This document shows, one piece after another, positions 7,275-16,254 of a DNA stretch of 64,000 bases (position 1 is the stretch's first letter; each line of letters begins with the position of its first letter). The notes beneath the pieces are model-generated. The model saw only the letters and a program-made list of their open reading frames with translations. It was not told the DNA's origin and did not search any database. The stretch comes from Bacillus alkalicellulosilyticus (GTDB taxonomy: Bacteria; Bacillota; Bacilli; Bacillales; Bacillaceae_F): contig NZ_KV917381.1 in NCBI RefSeq assembly GCF_002019795.1, positions 4,062,068-4,126,067 on the forward strand. The letters are read 5' to 3'. A program made the position numbers and the translations under genes.

Positions 7275-8858
7275 TTAGAAATTCATAAATGCTTGCATTA
7301 ATGACATACTTTGAGCATTTGCCTCATTTGCTGCTTTTTCCATTCTACTAAACTGTGCCCAATAACGACTTTCAATATCAGCCAGTCTTCTTTGAAAACG
7401 GTCTATCTGGCTATCAACGTCGTTTAATTCTCTTCCAAGTACAAACTGTTGATTTGTTCGGTTTGTATTACCAGCTCTGTTTAATATTTTATCCATCTCA
7501 CTGCTTATTGTTGTACGAATTCTCGCTACTAACCCCGTTTGGCTCTCAATTTCTGCTCTTTGTTCAGCTGTTCGCTGGTCTCTCGGGATATCAGTTAATG
7601 ATTTATCAGCAACATTGTTAAACAATTGATGAACTGCAAGGGGATCTTGTTCTAGCGCTTCTCGAAGCTTATTCTCATCAATCTCTAATTTTCCACCATC
7701 ACGGAAATTACTTGTAGTAGTAATTCCTATTTGTGATATATGGTTAAATTCTCCACTATTTTTTACTGGAGTATAAAGCAAAGTCCTCATTTGATTTAGG
7801 GTTGAAGTTAATATAGGGTCTCGACGCAATAACCCACTTCTAGCTTTTTCATCCCATAACTCTGCTTCACGGTCAGAAAGTTCACGCCTTTGCTCATCAG
7901 TTAATGGAGGGAAACCCCTGTGCTTTGTTTCATTAAGCTTGCCTTGTATTATTGATATTGTTTCATTGTATTTATCTACAAAGTTTTTGATGTTATTAAA
8001 TGCTTGATCCGTATTTGAAGTTACTGTTACTGTTTCAGTAGCTGTCCTTTGCATTATGTTAAATGTCATACTACCTATAGTTAACTGATTTGTTTTTGAT
8101 GTAGTCTCAATTTCACCTAGGATAGGGTCTGTATATTTAACATGAGCATCTTTTCCTGAAACTTCATTTTCTTGTTTTATCTTTAATATATCAGTTAAGA
8201 AGCGAGATTCACTAAATAATATTTCATTAGTAGTATTAGGTACATTTCCAAACTCACCTGTGGTTTTCCGTTCGATAACAACCTTGTCAAAAGTACTATC
8301 ATAAAATGCTTTAATTCCTAAGTTAGAATCATTAATCTTTTTAAATAAATCATTTAATGATTCACCCGTATTTACTGTGAAAGTTGCATTCTCAACTATC
8401 CCTTCACTGTTTACTGTTGAAATGGTAAAGCTCTCCCCATGGTAATTGTTAATATCTGTACCAAAAGCATCTGTTTGCAAACTCATTGTAGTGTTTGGCG
8501 AAACTTTCGAACTACCATTTGAAATAGTAGCTTCACTAATATTTGTTGTTCTAGACGCAACTTCCAATACTTGGAATTGATAAGACCCTGTACGAGCACT
8601 AGAGTTTGACGTTACAGTGAAAGCAGAAGGATTTGACGAAGTCACCTGTCTAGTATTAAATGCTGATGTAAGTCTTAATGAAAATGCAGATTCCTCTAAA
8701 GTCTTTAGCTTTGTGTTCATTTCTCTGTAGGCATCACGTTGCCATTCTATGGTTTGCTTCCTCTGCATAAATCTATCTAGTGGTTGACGCTCTGCTCTCA
8801 TAAGTTGTCGAATCATATTCTCCGTATCTAAACCACTAGCTAATCCACCAATTCTCAT
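7275..8858 (-). CDS. fliD: Flagellar filament cap protein FliD
   Basis: FliD caps the growing filament and folds each emerging flagellin. The start is ATG 8858 (MRIGGLASGLDTENMI), chosen because AGGAGG sits at 8872-8867; a longer frame begins at 8891 inside flaG. The 527-aa product shows the FliD N-terminal domain (about 1-105, with QPLDRFMQRKQTIEWQRDAY), a variable outer region rich in Thr/Ser/Asn (about 105-260) and the FliD C-terminal domain, ending in a coiled helix (SRMEKAANEANAQSMSLMQAFMNF-like end). It follows flaG within 16 bases and precedes fliS. Coiled ends and length fit Bacillus FliD. Confidence 0.97.
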   Translation of the reverse strand: MRIGGLASGLDTENMIRQLMRAERQPLDRFMQRKQTIEWQRDAYREMNTKLKTLEESAFSLRLTSAFNTRQVTSSNPSAFTVTSNSSARTGSYQFQVLEVASRTTNISEATISNGSSKVSPNTTMSLQTDAFGTDINNYHGESFTISTVNSEGIVENATFTVNTGESLNDLFKKINDSNLGIKAFYDSTFDKVVIERKTTGEFGNVPNTTNEILFSESRFLTDILKIKQENEVSGKDAHVKYTDPILGEIETTSKTNQLTIGSMTFNIMQRTATETVTVTSNTDQAFNNIKNFVDKYNETISIIQGKLNETKHRGFPPLTDEQRRELSDREAELWDEKARSGLLRRDPILTSTLNQMRTLLYTPVKNSGEFNHISQIGITTTSNFRDGGKLEIDENKLREALEQDPLAVHQLFNNVADKSLTDIPRDQRTAEQRAEIESQTGLVARIRTTISSEMDKILNRAGNTNRTNQQFVLGRELNDVDSQIDRFQRRLADIESRYWAQFSRMEKAANEANAQSMSLMQAFMNF

Positions 8859-8874
8859 TAACGATTCCTCCTTT

Positions 8875-9198
8875 TTAAATCTTTTTATCAATAAATATTC
8901 CTAATGTTTTTACCATTGCTGCATAAATATCTAGTAATTTTTTGGGAGGTACCTCTTTAATTACTTCTTTAGTTACTTCATCAATGACAGTTATATAATA
9001 TTCATTTAAATCTTCATGCAAATTAAACTTTATATTTGTATTTGTATTTTTTAAGAACTGATTAACGCTGTCTACCTTTTTTTCAATATCTGAGTATGCT
9101 ACCTCTTTTACATTATCGACTTTTTTCGCTTGAACTTGTACCTCTTGCTTTGATTGAATCGTACTAAAGTGTGTCCCTTGACTGCGTCCAATTTCCAT
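8875..9198 (-). CDS. flaG: FlaG family protein
   Basis: FlaG proteins accompany fliD and influence filament length or assembly. The start is ATG 9198 (MEIGRSQGTHFST), supported by GGAAGGAGA just upstream; the open frame begins earlier at 9249 but would start before the sigma-D promoter region. The 107-aa product has a variable Gln/Lys-rich first half and the conserved FlaG core in the second half (NIKFNLHEDLNEYYITVIDE, then EVIKEVPPKKLLDIYAAM), matching the family (YvyC in B. subtilis). It opens the flaG-fliD-fliS-fliT operon directly behind a near-consensus sigma-D promoter. Confidence 0.92.
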   Translation of the reverse strand: MEIGRSQGTHFSTIQSKQEVQVQAKKVDNVKEVAYSDIEKKVDSVNQFLKNTNTNIKFNLHEDLNEYYITVIDEVTKEVIKEVPPKKLLDIYAAMVKTLGIFIDKKI

Positions 9199-9231
9199 TG
9201 TCCGCTCTCCTTCCGTGTTGCTTTTATATTT

Positions 9232-9258
9232 ATATCGGTATTTTCTCAAAAACCTTTA
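9232..9258 (-). promoter_or_regulatory. Sigma-D promoter of flaG-fliD-fliS-fliT
   Basis: On the minus strand TAAA (9258-9255), exactly 15 bases, then ACCGATAT (9239-9232). This matches the sigma-D consensus TAAA-N15-GCCGATAT at all but one base. The -10 box lies 33 bases upstream of the flaG ATG. Confidence 0.88.
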
Positions 9259-9290
9259 ACAATAAATCTTCAACTTTATACTTCGGATGT

Positions 9291-9320
9291 AAAAAAAAGA
9301 AGCCCTAATTAAAGCGGCTC
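9291..9320 (-). terminator. Terminator after the legionaminic-acid operon
   Basis: On the minus strand a short stem (AGCC/GGCT, 9316-9319 with 9301-9304) is followed by CTT and a run of eight T residues (9298-9291). The stem is only 4-5 bp, so efficiency is uncertain. It would separate the sugar operon from the sigma-D flaG operon. Confidence 0.55.
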
Positions 9321-9382
9321 CCCTACAAACATCATTTGGTAGTAAATGGGGTAATAATTCAAACCACAACTTAGACCTTTTA

Positions 9383-10081
9383 TTAAAGATACCATTTATT
9401 TTTTTCAATAAGATATTGAACGTATGAAAAATCATCTTGGTCATCTATGTCTATAGAATTTATTTTAGACATTACATAAGCTAATGTATCTTCGGTTATA
9501 AATGATTTTTCACTCAAAAATTCTTTTACCTTAGCAACATACACAGCTCCATTTAAAGAGTAAACCATTGGCACATCCTGCCTTCTACTCTCTAATTTGT
9601 CTTGCCGTATTATTTGACTCATTCTTCCTTCACCATTTACTTTATACATCCAATAAGGGCTTTTTTCAGCTGTAGTTACCGTTACACATGAATATGAATT
9701 ACTTTCATAACATTTTCTTATACATCCATCGATGTCTTCTATACTTCTTAACGGGGACGTAGGTTGGAGTAATACCACATAATCATAACCTGGAAGATGT
9801 TGTAATGCATGTACTACAGGTTCGCTACCCGGAGTATTGTCTTCTGCTAATTCATTGGGTCTTTTAAATGGTACATCACACCCCCATTTTTTTGCTATTG
9901 AAATAATCTCTTCATCCTCAGAAGACAAAATCAGTTTATCAATGTATTTTGACTTTTTTGCCTCTTCGATTGTCCATGCTAGTAAAGGTTTACCTCCTAA
10001 GTCTTTTATATTTTTTCTAGGGATTCCTTTTGAACCTCCTCTAGCAGGAATTATTCCAAGTATTCTTTTACCACCAATCAT
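9383..10081 (-). CDS. legF: CMP-nonulosonate (legionaminate) cytidylyltransferase
   Basis: Activates the nine-carbon acid with CTP to give the CMP-sugar donor, the last step of the pathway. The 232-aa product is a NeuA/LegF/PtmB-type cytidylyltransferase: the nucleotide-binding P-loop IIPARGGSKGIPRKN starts at about residue 10, followed by DLGGKPLLAWTI and LQPTSPLRSIEDID, typical of CMP-NeuAc synthetase folds. Its ATG overlaps the ptmE stop by four bases (10078-10081), so it is translationally coupled and last in the operon. Substrate choice (legionaminic rather than sialic or pseudaminic acid) is inferred from the LegB/LegC/LegG set and PtmE upstream; the sequence alone would also fit NeuA. 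Confidence 0.9.
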   Translation of the reverse strand: MIGGKRILGIIPARGGSKGIPRKNIKDLGGKPLLAWTIEEAKKSKYIDKLILSSEDEEIISIAKKWGCDVPFKRPNELAEDNTPGSEPVVHALQHLPGYDYVVLLQPTSPLRSIEDIDGCIRKCYESNSYSCVTVTTAEKSPYWMYKVNGEGRMSQIIRQDKLESRRQDVPMVYSLNGAVYVAKVKEFLSEKSFITEDTLAYVMSKINSIDIDDQDDFSYVQYLIEKNKWYL

Positions 10082-11127
10082 GTGAATACCTCAGTAAACT
10101 CAAGGTTTGCTTTTTCATAATCTGGTATTTGCCCTATATCTAACCAATATTCGTGGATAGGAAAAACATTTGTAGTATATTTATTCTTATTGAGTACTTC
10201 AAATAAAGTTGGCATATCATAAAATTCATCTTTCGGTATTAAGTCGATTACTTCAGGATTTAAGACATAAATTCCTGCATTGACGAAAAACTTATAAGAT
10301 GGTTTTTCTTCAATTTTATCTATTTGATTCCCTCTTGTTTTTACAACCCCATAAGGGACTTGATATATATATTCACGGACACACATCGTTGCTGCAGCAC
10401 CCTGTGTTTCATGGAATTTTAACAATTCATCAAAATTAACTTTAGTAAGAACATCACCATTCATAATGATGATAGGACCTTTTATAGACTCCGGTAATAA
10501 CGACAAAGCACCAGCAGTTCCCAATCTTTTGTTCTCCTCAATATATTGAATGTTAGTTCCCCATTTTGAACCATCATTAAAATAACCTTTTATTAAATCG
10601 GCCCTATAATTAACAGAGATATAAAAATTACTAAAGTTATATGCGACAAAACTTTCTAATGTTGTCTCTAATATTGGCTTAGGGCCAACCCGTAAAAGAG
10701 GTTTTGGGATATTATCAGTTAAAGGTTTTAGACGCGTCCCTAATCCCCCTGCCATTAAAACTACAACATTTTCCTTTTTCTCACTTTTTATTAATTCATC
10801 TAGAGAAATAATGTTCACTATACGTTTATTCTCATCCACAATGGGTAGATGTTTTATACTTGTATTTTTTATTATCGAATGTATTTTACTTTCCTTATCT
10901 GATGATTTTGCAAATCGAGGATTAGGATTCATAACTAAATTAATTGGCTTGTCCAAAGGTATATTCTTAAGTATCGCCCTTCGAATATCTCCGTCAGTAA
11001 CCGTACCTAAAAGTTGATACTCCTCACTAGCGACTATAGCTATTTGCATACCCATTTGATCAATAAGTTTAATTGTATCCATTATACTTGTAGAAGGTTT
11101 AACTACTATACTACCCCAATTGTTCAT
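10078..11127 (-). CDS. ptmE: CBS-domain sugar-1-phosphate nucleotidyltransferase (PtmE-type)
   Basis: In Campylobacter PtmE makes GDP-GlcN from GlcN-1-phosphate and GTP, which sets the GDP-sugar route specific to legionaminic acid. This 349-aa protein has the same architecture: two CBS motifs at about 1-115 (IVVKPSTSIMDTIKLIDQMG and HLPIVDENKRIVNIISLDEL) followed by an NTP-transferase domain with VVLMAGGLGTRLKPLTDN at about 122 and KPLLRVGPKPILE. NGDVLTKV and FFVNAGIYVLNP also fit the fold. Genes before and after overlap by four bases. Nucleotide specificity (GTP) is inferred from the family and operon; a glucose-1-phosphate enzyme with CBS domains is the alternative. Confidence 0.85.
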   Translation of the reverse strand: MNNWGSIVVKPSTSIMDTIKLIDQMGMQIAIVASEEYQLLGTVTDGDIRRAILKNIPLDKPINLVMNPNPRFAKSSDKESKIHSIIKNTSIKHLPIVDENKRIVNIISLDELIKSEKKENVVVLMAGGLGTRLKPLTDNIPKPLLRVGPKPILETTLESFVAYNFSNFYISVNYRADLIKGYFNDGSKWGTNIQYIEENKRLGTAGALSLLPESIKGPIIIMNGDVLTKVNFDELLKFHETQGAAATMCVREYIYQVPYGVVKTRGNQIDKIEEKPSYKFFVNAGIYVLNPEVIDLIPKDEFYDMPTLFEVLNKNKYTTNVFPIHEYWLDIGQIPDYEKANLEFTEVFT

Positions 11128-11756
11128 GATTTTACCTCCTTCGCTGGAACACCCATTACTTTCGAATTCCTCTTAACATCTTTTAAGACTACTGAACCTG
11201 CACCAATACAACTTCCCACATCTATACTAATCCCTTGAATTACAGTCGCTGAAGTACCTACGTGTACGTTATCTTCAACTATAACTCCCCCAGATAACGT
11301 TACTCCTGGAGCTATATGGACATGCGAACCAATTATACAATCATGGTCAATTGATGATCTTGTATTAATAATAGTATTTTCACCAACCCTACAACCAGGT
11401 TGAATAATTGCTCCTGCCATTACTTGTACGCCCAAATCAAGACTAACACCATTAGCGATAATTGCAGATGGATGAATAAGAGTTGCAAATCGATATCCTA
11501 ATTTAGTAAATCGAGTATAAATATCTCTACGTACCTTTACAGTTTTAACTGAACCTATTCCATTTATGAGCTCTATTTTATCTTTGGGAAAAGTAAGTAT
11601 TAAATCATCATCACCTATAATAGGTATATCTAAAACATTAGTTTTACTTGTATCGTTTTCAGTAACACCTATAATATCCCTTCCTTCTAACTTAAGAATG
11701 TCTATTAATACTTTGGCATGTCCCCCACCGCCAACTACTATAACAGGTCTTTTCAT
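11124..11756 (-). CDS. NeuD/PglD-type sugar acetyltransferase
   Basis: This 210-aa protein has a short Rossmann-like N-terminus with VGGGGHAKVLIDILK at residues 7-21 and a left-handed beta-helix of hexapeptide repeats from about 95 to 200 (HPSAIIANGVSLD, GENTIINTRSSIDHD, GSHVHIAPGVTLSGG). The family transfers acetyl groups to amino or hydroxyl groups of nucleotide sugars or sialic acids (PglD, PerB, NeuD). In this operon the likely job is N-acetylation of the 4-amino-4,6-dideoxy sugar made by LegB and LegC, the LegH step, but O-acetylation of the final acid cannot be excluded. It is coupled by four-base overlaps to legI and ptmE. HDCIIGSHVH contains the probable catalytic His. Confidence 0.85.
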   Translation of the reverse strand: MKRPVIVVGGGGHAKVLIDILKLEGRDIIGVTENDTSKTNVLDIPIIGDDDLILTFPKDKIELINGIGSVKTVKVRRDIYTRFTKLGYRFATLIHPSAIIANGVSLDLGVQVMAGAIIQPGCRVGENTIINTRSSIDHDCIIGSHVHIAPGVTLSGGVIVEDNVHVGTSATVIQGISIDVGSCIGAGSVVLKDVKRNSKVMGVPAKEVKS

Positions 11757-12829
11757 TGTATAAGGTCGCCTTCTTGATAATCTCTATCAGAAGTTGTGCC
11801 TACAATCTCCCAATACCTCATTGGGGAAATGCCATTACCAGGTCTTTTCACTGCTATATTATCCGGAGTAAGAATTTCACCTTTGCTTATATTGGTATTT
11901 GCAACAAGGCTTTTTCTTACAACTTCCTTATTTTTCACTTCCGAGGCTGTAGGGAATTTTATTGTATTTCCTAACGAAAGTTCTACTTCACGGATACTCT
12001 TTATCATATTGGTTAATTCTTGAGGGTCTAAAGAGGCCTGGTGGTCTGGTCCTGATAATGTTTTATCTATAGTGAAATGTTTTTCAATAATCTTAGCTCC
12101 TCTTGCTACAGCCGCAATGGGCACAGCAATCCCTTGAGTATGGTCTGACAAACCAACTGGAAGTCCAAATGATTTACGTAAAGTATCCATTACTCGTAAA
12201 TTAACCTCATCCACTGGTGCTGGATATTCTGAAGTACAATGTAATATACTAACCTTTTCTTGTATAACTTTTCTTCCTTCTTGTGAAGCATATGCCTGAC
12301 TAAATAAATCACTAGAGATATTAAGTGATTCTTTTTCGGTGTAACCATATGCTATAACTGCTAATGCAGCTTCGACCTCTGCCAGGGTACTCATTCCAGT
12401 AGATAATATTAATGGCTTTTTAGTTTGAGCCATTTTTAGTAGAAGCAATCCATTTGTAATTTCACCAGAAGGAATTTTAAATATTGGTACATCCATTACC
12501 GAGTCAAGAAACTCCAAACTATATGTGTCAAAAGGAGTCGACAAAAAATCAATCCCCTTTTCTTTACATTGGTCAGCAATTTCAAAATGCATTCTCTCAG
12601 AAAGTTCTAGTTTTTTTAACATTGTATACTGAGATTCCTCTTTGTCAGTAAGAGTTTTTTGATAATCTGCTTTTGTAGCTGATTTTACAACTAATTTATC
12701 TGCTTTAAACGTTTGAAATTTAACAGCATCTGCACCAGCTTCAGCAGCAACATCTACCAACTTTTTTGCAAGTTCAATTGAACCGTTGTGATTAACACCA
12801 GCCTCAGCAATTATATATGTTCTACTCAT
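11753..12829 (-). CDS. legI: N,N'-diacetyllegionaminate synthase
   Basis: Condenses a 6-deoxy di-N-acetyl mannose-type sugar with phosphoenolpyruvate to form the nine-carbon acid. The 358-aa product has the NeuB TIM barrel (about 1-280, with IAEAGVNHNGS at 7-17, KFQTFKADKLV, LSTPFD, LSDHT and EKHFT) and a C-terminal SAF/antifreeze-like domain (about 290-358, RKSLVANTNISKGEILTPDN and KRPGNGISP). Length and domain order match NeuB/LegI. The ATG at 12829 follows a GAGGTGA site inside the end of legG and overlaps it by four bases. The pairing with LegB/LegC favours legionaminate over sialate. Confidence 0.93.
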   Translation of the reverse strand: MSRTYIIAEAGVNHNGSIELAKKLVDVAAEAGADAVKFQTFKADKLVVKSATKADYQKTLTDKEESQYTMLKKLELSERMHFEIADQCKEKGIDFLSTPFDTYSLEFLDSVMDVPIFKIPSGEITNGLLLLKMAQTKKPLILSTGMSTLAEVEAALAVIAYGYTEKESLNISSDLFSQAYASQEGRKVIQEKVSILHCTSEYPAPVDEVNLRVMDTLRKSFGLPVGLSDHTQGIAVPIAAVARGAKIIEKHFTIDKTLSGPDHQASLDPQELTNMIKSIREVELSLGNTIKFPTASEVKNKEVVRKSLVANTNISKGEILTPDNIAVKRPGNGISPMRYWEIVGTTSDRDYQEGDLIQ

Positions 12830-13983
12830 AACTTCACCTCGAAAAAGCGTTTCTTAATTAAAGTCGAGAAATTTTGAAGTTCCCCTAGGCTTTTAACTAT
12901 CTTGACAGAAGTATCTCCTTCTCCAAAAGGGTTAACTATATTAGTACAATCCATTCTAAAGGCTTTCTCAATGGATTTAGAAATAGCTTCCTGGTTCACT
13001 TTACAGTCAATAACAGAATTAGGTCTTGTTCTACCTTTTTGTCTATCTCCAATATTTACTGTCGGCTTCTTATAAGAGGGCACTTCATATATTCCACTAG
13101 AAGAATTTCCAACAACTACATCAACCATATTAACTGTACTAAAATATCTTTCCTGTCCTAACGAAGTAAATGCCTTAGTATGAGGTCTTGTTTCACAAAA
13201 ATTATTTATCATTTTTATAATTTCTCGCCCGTCATTATCTGCATTTGGCATAGTGAAAATAATACCTACAGAATCACCTAGTTGATCTAAGCTTGCAAGT
13301 ACTTCAGTAACCTGTTGTTGCGATGATTGACTACTTAGTGTAACGGGGTGATACGTAACTAAAATGTTTTTTTTCTTAAATCTAAAATTCAAACTTTCTT
13401 CCAACTCTTCTTTAGAAAGCAACTTTACTTGTTTGATATAATCTAATCCAGGATTACCAAAATTATATATATAGTTAGGATTTTCCCCTAGCTGTTTAAC
13501 TCTAGCTTCAGATTGTTTATTTGTAACAAAGTGTAGGTGACTCATCTTCGTAATACTATGCCTGAATGCTTCATCATACGCGCCTTCAGTAGTATCTCCA
13601 CCTGCAATGTGAGCAATAGGGATCTTTGTAACAAGTGCAGCTTGAGCTGCAGCAAATATTTCAAAGCGGTCTCCTAACAATACAATAACATCAGGCTGTA
13701 ATCTTCCAAATGCCTCAGCAAAACCAATTACACCCAATCCAATACTTTTTGCGATACCAATAGAAGTGTCGCTTGAAAGAAGTGTTTCTACTTTTTCATC
13801 AATATGAAAACCATCTTCTTCAATTATTCGATAGGTTAGGCCAAATTCCGGAGATAAATGCATTCCTGTTGCAACAATTTGCAATTGGAATTCTTCACTA
13901 GATTTAATTTCTTGTAATAGACAGTATAACAACCCATAGTCAGCTCTAGTACCAGTAACAACACATACTTTACGTTGATCCAT
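12826..13983 (-). CDS. legG: Hydrolysing nucleotide-sugar 2-epimerase
   Basis: Inverts C2 and releases the nucleotide, producing the free sugar used by LegI. The 385-aa protein is of the NeuC/LegG branch of the WecB fold: CVVTGTRADYGLLYCL at residues 6-21, VLLGDRFEIFAAAQAA, HIAGGDTTEGAYDEAFRHSI, VGNSSSGIYEVPSYKKPTVN and IGDRQKGRTR. The N-terminal GTRADYGLL signature separates NeuC-like hydrolysing enzymes from WecB. The ATG at 13983 has GGAGGTG seven bases upstream; an 11-base gap follows legC, the only non-overlapping junction besides the operon start. Confidence 0.93.
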   Translation of the reverse strand: MDQRKVCVVTGTRADYGLLYCLLQEIKSSEEFQLQIVATGMHLSPEFGLTYRIIEEDGFHIDEKVETLLSSDTSIGIAKSIGLGVIGFAEAFGRLQPDVIVLLGDRFEIFAAAQAALVTKIPIAHIAGGDTTEGAYDEAFRHSITKMSHLHFVTNKQSEARVKQLGENPNYIYNFGNPGLDYIKQVKLLSKEELEESLNFRFKKKNILVTYHPVTLSSQSSQQQVTEVLASLDQLGDSVGIIFTMPNADNDGREIIKMINNFCETRPHTKAFTSLGQERYFSTVNMVDVVVGNSSSGIYEVPSYKKPTVNIGDRQKGRTRPNSVIDCKVNQEAISKSIEKAFRMDCTNIVNPFGEGDTSVKIVKSLGELQNFSTLIKKRFFEVKL

Positions 13984-13994
13984 TTAAGCACCTC

Positions 13995-15146
13995 CTAGAA
14001 ACTACTTGGAATATTAATAATTCGACTTCCTAATTTTTCAACGACTGATAAATCCATTCGCGGACAGTCTTTATACATTTCCAGCTGATGTAGTGCCTTC
14101 CAAACAGGTCTCGCCATAAGACCTGTATTATTCAAATGTGATAATAGGTCATCTCTTTTATTCTCAAATGAAGATTCAAGCAGTATTGTCTGCAACCAAT
14201 AATTACTCTTTGAAAAACTAGGTTCTACAAAAAGACGAACTTCCTCAATTTTTCGGAAGGCAGCTAGATATTTTTCGGTAATATGACGTCTTTTTTCTAG
14301 GAAGATGGGCAACTGTTCTAACTGAGCACAGCCTATTGCTGCATTAATATTAGGTAATCTATAATTATAACCTATTTCATCATGTGTATATTCCCAACTA
14401 TGAGGTACCTTGGCAGTAGTTGTTATATGCTTTGCATAATCAGCTAACTTATCATCATTTGTTAGAATGGCACCACCACCACCTGTTGTAATGATTTTAT
14501 TACCATTAAAACTTAAAGCAGCTGCCTTACCAAAGCTTCCAGTATGACGCCCCTTGTAGCGAGTACCCAAAGATTCAGCCGCATCTTCTACCAACTCTAT
14601 TTTATACAGTTTACAAACTTCTAAGAGTGGGTCCATATTAACAGAATGTCCAAATGTATGCATTGGAACAACAGCTTTAATTCTTCTACCCGTGTTTTTA
14701 TTTATACAGTGACCATTTTTCAGAAGAGCAATTTCATTTAAGTACTCTGTTAACTTAAATGGGTCTATGCCTAAAGTTTGTTCATCACAATCTACAAAAT
14801 GAGCGATAGCGTTACAATAAGATACAGCATTTGCCGTTGCAACAAATGTAAGACTTGGAATTAGAACTTCGTCATTTTCTACTACGCCCGCTATTTTTAG
14901 TGCTATATGTAAAGCTGCCGTTCCATTAACTACCGCTATAGCTCGCTTAACCCCTGTATACTCAGCAAGATTTTCTTCAAACTGCTCGACATATTTTCCA
15001 ACTGAGGATACAAATGTTGAATCCAAACAATCTTTAACATAGCTCCATTCTTTTCCTTTAAATGATGGTTCACTTAGTGGAGTGAACTCTTGGTTGGGAA
15101 TAACACTTCGTATCGCATTTTCAATTTTCTGTTCTAGCGTTATCAT
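13995..15146 (-). CDS. legC: LegC-type nucleotide-sugar aminotransferase
   Basis: A pyridoxal-phosphate aminotransferase of the DegT/DnrJ/EryC1/StrS fold that aminates the 4-keto sugar made by LegB. The 383-aa product has the LegC N-terminus (FTPLSEPSFKGKEW, then CLDSTFVSSVGKYVEQFE), a PLP-contacting EDAAES at 187-192 and the Schiff-base lysine K217 in SFNGNKIITTGGGG. The extended insertion near residue 140-155 (NGHCINKNTGRRIKAVVPMH) also occurs in LegC proteins as I know them. Its ATG overlaps the legB stop by four bases. Assignment to the legionaminate rather than perosamine-type pathway rests on the whole operon. Confidence 0.92.
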   Translation of the reverse strand: MITLEQKIENAIRSVIPNQEFTPLSEPSFKGKEWSYVKDCLDSTFVSSVGKYVEQFEENLAEYTGVKRAIAVVNGTAALHIALKIAGVVENDEVLIPSLTFVATANAVSYCNAIAHFVDCDEQTLGIDPFKLTEYLNEIALLKNGHCINKNTGRRIKAVVPMHTFGHSVNMDPLLEVCKLYKIELVEDAAESLGTRYKGRHTGSFGKAAALSFNGNKIITTGGGGAILTNDDKLADYAKHITTTAKVPHSWEYTHDEIGYNYRLPNINAAIGCAQLEQLPIFLEKRRHITEKYLAAFRKIEEVRLFVEPSFSKSNYWLQTILLESSFENKRDDLLSHLNNTGLMARPVWKALHQLEMYKDCPRMDLSVVEKLGSRIINIPSSF

Positions 15147-16141
15147 ATGTTATACCTATCTGCCTTATAGTTTTTTAAATTTTCCTGTATAGAAAACCAT
15201 GATGCTGTCTCTTTTATCCCACGTATGAAACCTTCTCTTCCACCATATGAAGGCTCCCATCCAATTAATTTTTTAGCCTTCTCATTGGATGCCCACAATC
15301 GGTCAACTTCGCTTTTATCCGGTCTAAATCTTTGTTCATCAGAAACAATTTCAATTTCAACGTCCATTGCTTCAGCAATTAATTCGGCTGTTTCAGCAAT
15401 TGAAATTTCAAAGTTACTTCCAATGTTAATTACTTCGCCAATTGCTCTTTGAGAAGTTGCAACTTTAATAAAACCATTCACGGTATCCTTTACGTAATTA
15501 AAATCACGTGTAGGGTGAAGTGATCCTAACTTAATTTGTTTCTTTCCATTTGCTAACTGTGTAATAATTGTTGGAATAACAGCTCGAGCTGATTGTCTTG
15601 GACCGTAAGTATTGAAAGGCCGAATAATGGACACTGGCGCATTAAAGGAGTTATAAAAGGAAATCGCCAACTGATCAGCACCTATTTTAGTTGCTGAATA
15701 TGGTGATTGTCCTTGCAATGGATGTTCCTCTGTAATTGGAACAAATTTAGCAGAACCATATACTTCACTTGTAGATGTATGAACAACCTTCTCAACATTC
15801 AATTCGCGACAAGCTTGTAAAACATTTAAAGTCCCTTTAATATTTGTATCAACATATGTATCTGGAGAATGGTATGAATACGGAATAGCTATGAGGGCGG
15901 CAAGATGTAAGACTGTATCACAATCTTTTATAGCTTCCTTTACACCATAAGGATCTCGGATATCTCCTGAAAATACATCGATTTGAGATTTAATATTCTC
16001 TGGAGAATGCTCTAACCAACCCCACGAATTAAAGGAATTATAGTAGACAAAAGCTCTCACATTATACCCTTGCCTAACTAATTCCTCTGTTAAATGGGAC
16101 CCTATAAAGCCATCTGCTCCTGTTACTAGAACGTTTTTCAC
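15143..16141 (-). CDS. legB: LegB-type nucleotide-sugar 4,6-dehydratase
   Basis: An extended short-chain dehydrogenase expected to convert the GDP- or UDP-GlcNAc precursor to the 4-keto-6-deoxy sugar, the committed step of the pathway. The 332-aa protein has GADGFIGSHL at residues 8-17, catalytic TST at 122-124 and Y148xxxK152 (SPYSATK). Start codon is GTG at 16141 with GGGTGA six bases upstream; no better start exists. It is the first gene of a seven-gene overlapping operon. Between it and the preceding Maf gene lies a 28-bp palindrome, so it may have its own promoter there, but I could not identify one. Confidence 0.92.
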   Translation of the reverse strand: MKNVLVTGADGFIGSHLTEELVRQGYNVRAFVYYNSFNSWGWLEHSPENIKSQIDVFSGDIRDPYGVKEAIKDCDTVLHLAALIAIPYSYHSPDTYVDTNIKGTLNVLQACRELNVEKVVHTSTSEVYGSAKFVPITEEHPLQGQSPYSATKIGADQLAISFYNSFNAPVSIIRPFNTYGPRQSARAVIPTIITQLANGKKQIKLGSLHPTRDFNYVKDTVNGFIKVATSQRAIGEVINIGSNFEISIAETAELIAEAMDVEIEIVSDEQRFRPDKSEVDRLWASNEKAKKLIGWEPSYGGREGFIRGIKETASWFSIQENLKNYKADRYNI

Positions 16142-16169
16142 TCAAATCACCCTTTTATAAAATTTAAAT

Positions 16170-16197
16170 ACTTACTTAGAGGTACCTCTAAGTAAGT
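16170..16197. terminator. 28-bp perfect palindrome between maf and legB
   Basis: ACTTACTTAGAGGT and its exact reverse complement abut without a spacer (centre between 16183 and 16184). It sits about 57 bases after the maf stop and 29 bases before the legB start. No long T-run follows on the minus strand. It could be a weak terminator, an attenuator or an operator for a dimeric regulator; the sequence does not decide. Confidence 0.45.
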
Positions 16198-16254
16198 TTA
16201 ATTTATTTCATATATATAATACACAAACGCCGAGCTAACTAAACAATTTGTATA

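Noticed and set aside
9256-9444. 62-codon minus-strand frame overlapping the end of legF
   Set aside because: It overlaps the real legF end and the following terminator, and has no ribosome site.
14040-14080. Further CGGACA repeat copies inside genes (near 10378 and 14055)
   Set aside because: They match only the first six bases and lack the Y-S-Y-TATT block; they are coding sequence of ptmE and legC.
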